Assembly: GCA_018817515.1 (NCBI GenBank) | Contig: JAHIUD010000021.1 | Span: 60,582-124,581 of the forward strand | Length of the DNA stretch: 64,000 nt | DNA from: Pseudomonadota bacterium | GTDB taxonomy: Bacteria > Desulfobacterota > Desulfovibrionia > Desulfovibrionales > Desulfovibrionaceae | Direction of reading: 5' to 3' | Shown: positions 28,066 through 34,414 of the stretch, one piece after another | How positions within the stretch are numbered: the first letter of the stretch is position 1 | Layout: each line of letters starts with the position of its first letter | Made by a program: the position numbers and the translations under genes | The notes under the pieces: generated by a model | Database searches by the model: none | Told to the model about the DNA's origin: nothing | The model's input: only the letters and a program-made list of their open reading frames with translations

Positions 28066-28329
28066 AGGGAATCTACGCGGCGAGGCTCTGAGGGATACCC
28101 AGGTACACAATCTGCCCTTTGGAACAGATGGAGGGGAAGTCGCGCATCCTGTACCGTTACTGTTCGCGCATGCCCACCGCGCTTGGGCCTCTTTCTCTTC
28201 CTTCGTGAGAAGAACATCGAGTTCAACCTCGTCCGTGAAGGTGTTTTCGTCGAACACTTCCTCATAACTCTTGGCATACACAGCCTCAAGCTCTTCAAAG
28301 GAAACATCCTTATGTGCTTCATCAATCAT
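27973..28329 (-). CDS. Hypothetical acidic island protein, possibly decayed at the C-terminus
   Basis: A 118-aa ORF starting MIDEAHKDVSFEELEAVYA. The first ~55 residues are strongly acidic and look like a real protein (FDENTFTDEVELDVLLTKEEKE). The last ~60 run through repeat R1, are Ser/Pro/Cys-rich and look like non-coding sequence read in frame. A GGGAG lies 12 bases before ATG 28329. The true protein may have ended near 28150 before repeat insertion. Function unknown. Confidence 0.4.
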   Translation of the reverse strand: MIDEAHKDVSFEELEAVYAKSYEEVFDENTFTDEVELDVLLTKEEKEAQARWACANSNGTGCATSPPSVPKGRLCTWVSLRASPRRFPGLKFSNHKCEGACPSSHAQIPPIGTLCSSK

Positions 28330-28438
28330 GGGGAACAACACTCCCTAGCACAGCTCGATAGCATCCCTCCCAAGGAACACTCGGTAGCAACCCTGGGTAG
28401 TAATACTATGGAACAATGCTAATCTTTAATACTAAGAT

Positions 28439-28489
28439 GGAACCAAAGGCACCTTCTCCTGGTGTAGAATAGGAACCACAAGGAATAAC
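28439..28489. repeat. Island internal repeat A (partner of B)
   Basis: A 51-bp segment matching 29171-29220 with three mismatches and one gap; the common core is TTCTCCTGGTGTAGAATAGG. It lies downstream of the ligase-domain gene on its strand. Confidence 0.8.
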
Positions 28490-28568
28490 TGCGGTTTTCA
28501 GAAGTTTTCCACAGATTTCAGGAATTTCCCGGAGGTTCCCCTATATTTATACGCTAAGGCCATATCAG

Positions 28569-29099
28569 CTACCCCTCCTGCGCGATGGGGACGATCTTGG
28601 ACTCGGTGTCCTTGAACCGGGCCTTACCATCCTTGCGAAGCTGCGAGAGCTTACCCTCAAGGGAACCCACACGGTTGTCAGCGGTGTCGCTCTTGGCTCC
28701 CATGTAGGGGTGTTCCTCGATCAGCTTGGGCCACACCTCGTTGACGATGGTGGCTCCCACGTTGCAGCGTAGGTCTTTCTCGATAGCGCACGAGAACACC
28801 TCGTAGTCCTCCGCCGAGGTGACGCAGGCCACATCATGGAGGTACTTAGCCAGGGCAGCTCCCCTGATCTTCTCGTCTGCGATGTCGGCCAGTGTGTCCA
28901 CCAGCCACTTGTCAGACTTGCAGGAGAACACGGTCCCCTGCTTGGGGGTAGACGTGGTGTAGAACAGCACCTTGGGGGACAGTGTGAGGTACAAGTACCT
29001 CTTGACCAGTTCGTGGTGCTTGTAGGTGGCAACAATGGCCTCCTTCTCCTTGAGAGAAGCTGTGGACCTCAGCTCTGTGAGCAGTGTGTGCAGAGTCAT
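28569..29099 (-). CDS. Stand-alone N-terminal domain of a phage-type ATP-dependent DNA ligase
   Basis: A 176-aa protein. Residues 1-135 resemble the N-terminal DNA-binding domain of T4-like phage ligases: LKEKEAIVATYKHHELVKRYLYLTLSP, a PKQG region, and KDLRCNVGATIVNEVWPKLI followed by HPYMGA where ligases have PCMLA. The nucleotidyltransferase domain is absent. Residues 141-176 are instead a short module (NRVGSLEGKLSQLRKDGKARFKD) repeated at 29264-29416. ATG 29099 has AAGGAG. It is either a truncated ligase or a domesticated DNA-binding domain. Confidence 0.6.
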   Translation of the reverse strand: MTLHTLLTELRSTASLKEKEAIVATYKHHELVKRYLYLTLSPKVLFYTTSTPKQGTVFSCKSDKWLVDTLADIADEKIRGAALAKYLHDVACVTSAEDYEVFSCAIEKDLRCNVGATIVNEVWPKLIEEHPYMGAKSDTADNRVGSLEGKLSQLRKDGKARFKDTESKIVPIAQEG

Positions 29100-29170
29100 G
29101 GTGTGAACTCCTTGTGGGTAACAGGTGGTAGGGTAGCTCTCCAGGGGTACTGGTGAGTGGGTAACAAGAG

Positions 29171-29220
29171 GGAACCAAGGCTCCTTCTCCTGGTGTAGAA
29201 TAGGAACCATAAGGAATGAC
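29171..29220. repeat. Island internal repeat B (partner of A)
   Basis: A 50-bp near copy of repeat A. On the minus strand it directly follows the module remnant at 29264-29416, just as repeat A follows the module of the ligase-domain gene. Confidence 0.8.
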
Positions 29221-29263
29221 AGCATTTTTTGGGCATATTTTCGGGCACGCTGAGGTCGTATCC

Positions 29264-29416
29264 TTACGGATTGCGACGAGCTTTGATGTAGCATATGATA
29301 TAGTCCCTGTAGTCGTGCGCCCTCGGCTGGTTGACATTTCCGCAGTCTTTGAACCGCTCTTTCCCGTCCTTGCGGAGCTTCGAAAGCTTCCCTTCGAGGT
29401 AGCCGATACGGTTTTC
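29264..29416 (-). pseudogene. Orphan copy of the ligase-gene C-terminal module
   Basis: The minus strand reads ENRIGYLEGKLSKLRKDGKE...RFKDCGNV and then HDYRDYIICYIKARRNP before a stop. The first 24 residues match the C-terminus of the 28569-29099 protein at most positions. An in-frame stop lies about 25 codons upstream with no start codon between, so this is a remnant without its N-terminal domain. Confidence 0.55.
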
Positions 29417-29512
29417 AGCGGAGGGGGAGAGAGGAGAGCAGGGACAACGCGGCGTAGGGCCACCTCACGAGGTGGTAGGCGCTTCCTGCGAGCGGGGAGA
29501 TAGGCTGGCCTC

Positions 29513-29664
29513 ACCTTCGAGCATTCAAAGCGTCTGTACGGCTAATTTTGAGCGTTTCACCTAGGGGGGGAGCGCCGATTTGAAGCGCAAGGGGGCATGG
29601 GGGGAATCCGAGCGCAGGAGCCTGTGCAAGCCCCCTCGGATTAGCATACTCGAAATTTAGAACC
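29513..29664. repeat. Island internal repeat R2 (partner of R1)
   Basis: A diverged copy of R1 with the same order of conserved blocks, about 150 bp, within a gene-free stretch (29420-29880) where no other feature is recognised apart from the promoter at its right end. Confidence 0.6.
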
Positions 29665-29780
29665 TGAGCCGACCGGGCGGGGGAGACAAGGGGGATAAAT
29701 CGCGCTGGGCAGTTCTAAGCTTTCATGCCAGCGTGTGAGCGTATACTCCTAATGATTCTCAGTAAATCAGCGATTCGCTC

Positions 29781-29808
29781 TTGACATCACTTGCCGAATT
29801 GATATAGC
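29781..29808 (+). promoter_or_regulatory. Sigma-70 promoter for the small membrane-protein genes
   Basis: Perfect TTGACA, a 16-bp spacer and TATAGC, about 100 bp upstream of the first of three co-directional small genes. Confidence 0.6.
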
Positions 29809-29910
29809 GGATAGGAAGTAATATTTGCTGTGGAGCGCTGGAGTCACGGTCTTCACAATGGTTGCTTTAGTTGTATCCTGAATGTTCTTCAGGACTAAGG
29901 GAGGGTAGTG

Positions 29911-30183
29911 ATGGCTTTTCTCGGTATTGTTATTGGGATGATGCTTGATGTTATCATCGTACCAGCTATTTTCATCGGGATTTATTCACGGAATATTTTG
30001 ATGGCAACATTGCTTGGCGCAGTGAGTGGCGTTGCAATGCACGTCTTGACTTCATTCTTTTGGATTACTCAAAAGCCAGTGGTGCTGATTATCCCGCATA
30101 TTATCGCTGGATGCTTGTTGTCACTTATTTTCTATGGTGCGGCTTGTGCTGTCAGAAAGCGCAAAGCTGCAAGACATAACTAA
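29911..30183 (+). CDS. Small membrane protein, island cargo
   Basis: A 90-aa protein, family not recognised. Three hydrophobic segments (FLGIVIGMMLDVIIVPAIFIGIY, a middle helix, and VVLIIPHIIAGCLLSLIFYG) are followed by a basic RKRKAARHN tail, so it is an integral inner-membrane protein. ATG 29911 is chosen over the GTG at 29908 because GGGAGGG lies at proper distance. It is first in a row of three small membrane-protein genes. Confidence 0.6.
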   Translation: MAFLGIVIGMMLDVIIVPAIFIGIYSRNILMATLLGAVSGVAMHVLTSFFWITQKPVVLIIPHIIAGCLLSLIFYGAACAVRKRKAARHN

Positions 30184-30237
30184 CTTGCCTATTTGTCGAG
30201 TTAGGTCAGAACAGGCTCTGGAGACTAGGAGAGTGAC

Positions 30238-30591
30238 ATGGTTTACCTGATCGCAGTTCTCATGGGGTATTTTGTAGGAACGAACGCGATTGTTGAAAGG
30301 CAAGTTAAAGCATCTGCTGGCTGTGGGTACTACAATTCAACTCTTGGAACCCTATCTGCGCTCGGTGGCTTTGGCGGTTGGTTTTGTGCGATACCAGCAG
30401 CGTATTTCGTTGGATCGGCATGGGGCAATGGCGTTGTGGATGGAGTGCTCTTCATCCTTGCCGTCCTAGGGGGAGCATTCGCTTCTGGATTTCTCAGGAG
30501 AAACCCCTTGAATTACCTGCTGAGTGCGTTGACTCTCCCGGCCAATGTCGCGTTGGTTTTCGTCGTGTATACACTCTCAAAGCGCTGGTAG
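30238..30591 (+). CDS. Small membrane protein, island cargo
   Basis: A 117-aa protein with about four transmembrane segments and Gly-rich loops (STLGTLSALGGFGGWFCAIP). Family not recognised. It has a strong AGGAGAG ribosome-binding site. It lies 54 bp after the preceding membrane-protein gene and 33 bp before the next, so the three are probably co-transcribed. Confidence 0.6.
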   Translation: MVYLIAVLMGYFVGTNAIVERQVKASAGCGYYNSTLGTLSALGGFGGWFCAIPAAYFVGSAWGNGVVDGVLFILAVLGGAFASGFLRRNPLNYLLSALTLPANVALVFVVYTLSKRW

Positions 30592-30624
30592 CCGTGCGCA
30601 TGATTTCCGGCCTCAGAGGGAACA

Positions 30625-30921
30625 ATGCCTAAAGCTGCGATATACACGACCGCCGCAATGCTTATCCTCGGAGCACTCCCGTTGCCCTATGGCTATTACA
30701 TGCTTCTGCGCATCATCGCCTGTGGAGCCTTCGCCTATGCTTGCCTTATCGCCTACAGAATGCGGGGCGGCTTACTACCCTGGGCCTATGGCCTCTTTGC
30801 GGTTGTCTTCAATCCCCTCATCCCTATCCGCCTCAGCAAAGGCAAATGGATGGTTGTTGACATCATCGCAGGGGCGACCCTGATTTTGACCGCCAAGAGC
30901 ATCAGTTCCCAAGAGAGATAG
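30625..30921 (+). CDS. Small membrane protein, DUF6804-like
   Basis: A 98-aa protein with three or four helices. The pattern PYGYYMLLRIIACGAFAY, a Trp-containing loop, FNPLIPIRL and a final helix resembles small DUF6804-type membrane proteins of unknown function. AGAGGGA precedes the ATG. Its stop is only 4 bp from the convergent integrase stop, with no terminator between them. Confidence 0.6.
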   Translation: MPKAAIYTTAAMLILGALPLPYGYYMLLRIIACGAFAYACLIAYRMRGGLLPWAYGLFAVVFNPLIPIRLSKGKWMVVDIIAGATLILTAKSISSQER

Positions 30922-30925
30922 CCGC

Positions 30926-32146
30926 TCACTCCTCGCCAATCGCTTTAAACAGGGGCACAACCTTGCCTCCCTCGCGGAGCGCGTCTATGTGGTCAGCCCA
31001 TGCTTGCATCATCTTCCGTCGCTCCGGCAGGAACTCCGCAAAGTTGTAAGCGGCTCGGACGTTGTTCCGCTCAGCGTGGGCCAACTGGCGTTCAATGGCG
31101 TCACGATTCCACCCCAACTCATTGAGCAGGGTAGAGGCGATGCTGCGGAAGCCGTGCCCGGTCATTTCGTCCTTTGCGTAACCAAGACGGCGCAGGGCGG
31201 CGGTAACGGTATTTTCGGACATGGGACGGGAGGCCGTGCGCTCACCTGGGAACACATAGCGACCCGTCCCCGTAAGCGGCTTGATCTCTTCCAAGACGGC
31301 CAGGGCTTGCTTGCTCAGAGGGACAATGTGCTGAGTGCGCATCTTCATCTTGTGGGCAGGGATGCGCCACTCTGCGGCCTCTTCGTTGATCTCGGACCAC
31401 TCCGCATGGCGTAGTTCTCCGGGGCGAACGAACACCAACGGAGCCAGTCGAAGAGCACAGCGCGTAATGAGGCTTCCCTTGTAGGTTTCGATGGTGCGGA
31501 GGAGTTCGCTAACCGCCCCCGGCTCAGTGAGGCTGGCGTGGTGCTTTTCGTTGGTGGGGGAGAGTGCCCCGCGCAGATCGCGTGTAGGGTCCGAATCGGC
31601 CAAGCCAGCGGCCACGGCGTAGCGAAACACCATGCCGATGTTCCCCACAAGGCGGTGGGCTGTTTCAATGGCTCCCCGTGATTCCACGCGGCGGGCCACA
31701 GACAGGACTTCGGGCGGGAGGATGTCCCGGATAGCCTTGGAACCAATCCAGGGGAAGGCGTCTTTCTCAAGGCTGGTCATAATGCGAGCGGCATGGCCCG
31801 GTGTCCACTTGGAGTTGAACTTCTCATGCCACTGGCGGGCCACAAGCTCAAAGGTCTCTATCTGCTGCTGCTCCTGTACGCGAGCATCCTTCCTGGCGTT
31901 GCTGGGGTCTATCCCTTGGGCGATGAGCTTGCGGGCTTCCTCGCGGCGCTCACGGGCCTGGACAAGGGAGATTTCGGGATAGGTGCCGAGGGAGATTCGG
32001 TTGGGCTTGCCGCCGAAGGTGTAGCGGAGTCGCCACCACTTGCCGCCCTTCGGGGAGATTTCGAGATTGAGGCCGCGTCCGTCATTGAGGACGTATGTCT
32101 TGTCCTTGGGCTTCGCGTTGCGAATGGCGGTATCCGTTAGAGCCAC
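30926..32146 (-). CDS. P4-type tyrosine integrase
   Basis: A 406-aa integrase. The N-terminal DUF4102 arm-binding domain has ALTDTAIRNAKPKDK and LGTYPEISLVQARE. A SAM-like core-binding domain follows, then the catalytic domain with the first Arg in VRPGELRHAEW, HGFRSIA for HxxR, and Tyr in AAYNFAEF. It inserts the element at the tmRNA 3' end, 193 bp away. The track starts at a TTG; the GTG at 32146 with AAGGGGGA upstream is preferred. All catalytic residues are present, so it may be active. Confidence 0.93.
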   Translation of the reverse strand: MALTDTAIRNAKPKDKTYVLNDGRGLNLEISPKGGKWWRLRYTFGGKPNRISLGTYPEISLVQARERREEARKLIAQGIDPSNARKDARVQEQQQIETFELVARQWHEKFNSKWTPGHAARIMTSLEKDAFPWIGSKAIRDILPPEVLSVARRVESRGAIETAHRLVGNIGMVFRYAVAAGLADSDPTRDLRGALSPTNEKHHASLTEPGAVSELLRTIETYKGSLITRCALRLAPLVFVRPGELRHAEWSEINEEAAEWRIPAHKMKMRTQHIVPLSKQALAVLEEIKPLTGTGRYVFPGERTASRPMSENTVTAALRRLGYAKDEMTGHGFRSIASTLLNELGWNRDAIERQLAHAERNNVRAAYNFAEFLPERRKMMQAWADHIDALREGGKVVPLFKAIGEE

Positions 32147-32204
32147 CGGGCTTTCCCCCTTCACGCCGTACAAGTTGAAAGGGATTTTGGGCTGATTGAG
32201 GCGT

Positions 32205-32230
32205 GTTGTACAGATATCTATACGTACAAC
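32205..32230. promoter_or_regulatory. Inverted repeat upstream of the integrase
   Basis: GTTGTAC and GTACAAC, 12 bp apart, with the palindrome AGATATCT between them. It is a candidate operator or integrase/excisionase site between int and the att core. Confidence 0.45.
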
Positions 32231-32251
32231 TCCCGGATGTCAACGAACGAT

Positions 32252-32284
32252 AAAAGACAACCCCGGACGCTCTTTCCGGGGTTA
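32252..32284 (-). terminator. tmRNA terminator inside the right island boundary
   Basis: AACCCCGGA, a 7-nt loop and TCCGGGGTT, followed on the minus strand by GTCTTTTA. It is 31/32 identical to the hairpin at 25671-25702 and belongs to the island-borne ssrA end. Confidence 0.75.
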
Positions 32285-32338
32285 CCCTTTGAAATCACTG
32301 GATTTCTGTACTGTGTTGGGCTGTGCTGGACGATCTTC

Positions 32339-32364
32339 TGGTGGAGGCGGAGGGAATCGAACCC
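32339..32364. repeat. Right boundary core (attR-like) in the ssrA 3' end
   Basis: The T-arm/acceptor segment of ssrA (GGCGGAG..AATCGAA) is the intact partner of the decayed sequence at 25757-25776. The crossover probably lies in or near it; the repeat continues through the terminator at 32252. Confidence 0.55.
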
Positions 32365-32694
32365 TCGTCCGAGAACGCTTTGCTCGAGGTATCTACAGGT
32401 TTAGTCCGGGTTTGATTCTCGTCGCCATGCGTGCCCCCGAACAGGTATCATGTCGACATGTCCGCCTTGTGCCGCGTGCATACGGCGGACGCCATCTGCA
32501 CGCCGACCCGATGGGGTTTGTCGATCCTAACAGACGTATCGGGTGTCAGTCAGAAGGATCGTGACTGGTTATTAAGCAGCCAGAGCGTAATCGTAGTCGT
32601 TGGCACTTGAGTGCTTGCCGCTTTTTACGAGGCCAGCGGCGCCTCGACCTGCAACCTCGGCATCGACTGTCCCCGTCGAAACCGGTGCGCCCCC
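32339..32694 (-). ncRNA. ssrA: tmRNA (ssrA)
   Basis: A 356-nt RNA. The 5' end GGGGGCG pairs with CGCCTCC next to the encoded CCA, forming the tRNA-like acceptor stem. The 5' segment has the conserved CGGTTTCGACGGGG, and the 3' end GGTTCGATTCC forms the T-arm. The resume codon is GCC, and the tag reading frame (32572-32604) encodes ANDYDYALAA then TAA. It rescues stalled ribosomes and tags their peptides for proteolysis. Its 3' end is the island attachment site and is kept intact. Confidence 0.96.
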
Positions 32695-32716
32695 ATATCA
32701 AAGAACGTCTTGCTAA

Positions 32717-32744
32717 AAGATAAGCCTTTACCCAGCGAAGGCAA
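32717..32744 (-). promoter_or_regulatory. Candidate ssrA promoter
   Basis: TTGCCT, a 16-bp spacer and TATCTT on the minus strand, ending 22 nt upstream of the mature tmRNA 5' end. That leaves a short leader for RNase P processing. Confidence 0.45.
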
Positions 32745-32749
32745 GTACC

Positions 32750-32781
32750 AAAAACAAAACCGCGCCCGAAAGCGCGGTGTT
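32750..32781 (-). terminator. Terminator of tRNA-Met
   Basis: On the minus strand ACCGCGC, TTTCGG loop, GCGCGGT, then TTTGTTTTT. It separates tRNA-Met from ssrA. Confidence 0.75.
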
Positions 32782-32789
32782 TTGTCTTG

Positions 32790-32866
32790 TGGTAGCGAGG
32801 GAGGGAATTGAACCCCCGACACTGCGGATATGAGCCGCATGCTCTGACCGACTGAGCTACCTCGCC
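32790..32866 (-). tRNA. tRNA-Met (CAT)
   Basis: 77 nt with encoded CCA. Acceptor GGCGAGG pairs with CCTCGCT-side bases, the D-arm has AGCTCAGTCGGTCAGAGC, the anticodon loop is CTCATAT with anticodon CAT, and the T-loop is GTTCAATTC. The fully paired first base pair points to elongator Met. tRNA-Ile2 (lysidine-modified CAT) cannot be excluded by eye. Confidence 0.9.
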
Positions 32867-32889
32867 ACATTTCCCTCAACGGGAAGGGC

Positions 32890-32918
32890 CTTATAGCCAT
32901 TCTCCAAACGCTTGGCAA
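32890..32918 (-). promoter_or_regulatory. Promoter of tRNA-Met
   Basis: TTGCCA, 17-bp spacer and TATAAG on the minus strand, about 24 bp before the mature tRNA 5' end. This is a good stable-RNA promoter. Confidence 0.65.
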
Positions 32919-33053
32919 GGGGGTTTCACGCGCCAATTTTCATTGGGCTTGATTCTTCTATCGCTTGGGAGCAAAACCTCCGCGTTGCCAGATGTGCCGC
33001 GCTGGTGTACGTTTTGCATAACATAGCCGTGCGTTGCAAAGAGAGGAGAAATT

Positions 33054-33245
33054 ATGACGACCGTGATTCCCCAGAGCGAACTGACCAAGCGCGCCATCGA
33101 CTGGATCTGCGAAAATCAGATCGCCGTTGATGACCCCGCTTCCCGGCGCAAGGCCATCGAAGAGGCCGCAGCCCGTTTCAATCTTGGCCCCCTGGAAGAG
33201 GAATTCCTCGAGCGTTTCTTTAAAGGTGATTCTGCAAACGGATAA
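33054..33245 (+). CDS. Small conserved-looking helical protein
   Basis: A 63-aa acidic, helical protein (ELTKRAIDWICENQIAVDD...FNLGPLEEEFLERFFKG). It has a strong AGAGAGGAGAAATT ribosome-binding site and codon use like its neighbours, so it is very likely real. Function unknown. It ends 5 bp before lptF and is probably co-transcribed with lptFG. Confidence 0.65.
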   Translation: MTTVIPQSELTKRAIDWICENQIAVDDPASRRKAIEEAAARFNLGPLEEEFLERFFKGDSANG

Positions 33246-33250
33246 AATAG

Positions 33251-34414
33251 TTGAAGATCATACACCGACAAATATTCAAAGAGCATCTCTCGCTGTTTCT
33301 GCTCATCGGCTCCTGCCTGCTGGGTCTAATCCTGGTGGGCCGGATGCTCCAGCTGCGCGAAATGTTGCTGTCACAGAACCTGGGCGTCTTCGACGTCCTG
33401 CGTCTGTTTTTCTACTTGAGCCCCGTGTTCCTGCTCATGCTCACGCCCATCGCCTGCATGCTCAGCATCTTCCTCACCTTTCTGCGCATGAGCGCGGACC
33501 GCGAGCTCACCGCACTCAAGGCGAGCGGTGTCAGCCTGTACCAACTGCTGTTTGCTCCCCTGGTCTTTGGCTCGCTGTGTACGCTTTTCAGCCTGTATAT
33601 CGCCTTGTTCGGGCTGTCCTGGGGCATGGAGCAGTTCAAGCACTCGCTCTTGGAGTTCGCCCGCACAAAGACCAAGCTGTCGCTGCAATCCGGTGTTTTT
33701 AATCAGGAGTTTCCGGGCCTGACGATCTACGCCCAGAAGGTCAATCTGGAGTCCGGCGACATCAAGTTCGTCTTTGTGCAGGACAAGACCAACAAGGGCT
33801 TCACCACCACGGTCATCGCGCCCGAGGGCTCGGTGACCACGGACGCCGAGAAGGAGCAGATCAAGGTCGTGTTCAAGAACGGCCGCATCTTCCGGCGTGT
33901 GGGCGAGACCCTCGATGTCCTGCATTTCGGCAGTTACGCCGTGCGCCTGCCGCTGGGCAACATGCTGCGCAAGATGGGCTTTGAGCGCACCTCGCCCAAG
34001 GAGCTCTCCTTCGCCAGGCTGCTGGCGTACGACTCAGACCCGGAGCTCATGAAGGAGTTCGACCAGTCGCGCCAGCTCAAGGTCAAGGTGGAGATCCAGA
34101 AGCGCCTGGCCCTGCCGTTGGCCTGCCTGATCCTGGGCTTGTTCTCGGTGCCTGTGGCCTGCGTCTTCCACGCCTTCAAGCAGCAGTTCGGCATCGTCCT
34201 GGCGCTGGGGGTGTTCCTGGTCTACTATTCCCTGCTTTCCGTGGCCGAGAGCCTGGGCGAGTCGCAGCTTGTTCCGGCGTACATCGGGGTCTGGATCCCC
34301 AACCTGCTCTTCCTTGGCGTCGGTTTGATCTTCCTGCGCCAGGCCGTGCGTGAGCGCATTCCCGGCTTCGTGCTCTGGGTGCTCCAGAAGTTGCGTCAAA
34401 GGAGCATGGCATGA
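33251..34414 (+). CDS. lptF: LPS export permease LptF
   Basis: A 387-aa YjgP/YjgQ-family permease. Three N-terminal helices, including TPIACMLSIFLTFLRMSADRE, the periplasmic beta-jellyroll domain (residues ~130-270) and three C-terminal helices match LptF. With LptG and LptB it extracts lipopolysaccharide from the inner membrane. It starts at a TTG with only a weak ribosome-binding site, so coupling to the small upstream gene is plausible. Its stop overlaps the lptG ATG (ATGA). Confidence 0.9.
   Translation: MKIIHRQIFKEHLSLFLLIGSCLLGLILVGRMLQLREMLLSQNLGVFDVLRLFFYLSPVFLLMLTPIACMLSIFLTFLRMSADRELTALKASGVSLYQLLFAPLVFGSLCTLFSLYIALFGLSWGMEQFKHSLLEFARTKTKLSLQSGVFNQEFPGLTIYAQKVNLESGDIKFVFVQDKTNKGFTTTVIAPEGSVTTDAEKEQIKVVFKNGRIFRRVGETLDVLHFGSYAVRLPLGNMLRKMGFERTSPKELSFARLLAYDSDPELMKEFDQSRQLKVKVEIQKRLALPLACLILGLFSVPVACVFHAFKQQFGIVLALGVFLVYYSLLSVAESLGESQLVPAYIGVWIPNLLFLGVGLIFLRQAVRERIPGFVLWVLQKLRQRSMA

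Larger units (their letters stand above)
25671..32364. mobile_element. Genomic island integrated at the 3' end of ssrA (tmRNA)
   Basis: About 6.7 kb bounded by imperfect direct repeats. It contains a P4-type integrase adjacent to ssrA, an AlpA-type regulator, a phage-type Cys-rich protein, membrane proteins, a partial phage DNA ligase and several noncoding repeats. It is more AT-rich than its neighbours and has long gene-poor stretches. No replication or packaging genes are seen, so it is a small integrative element or satellite remnant, not a complete prophage. Confidence 0.75.

Noticed and set aside
28569-28679. Reading RKDG in the repeated module as a ligase adenylation motif
   Set aside because: The active Lys would be Arg and the module recurs without any ligase domain, so it is a separate cassette.
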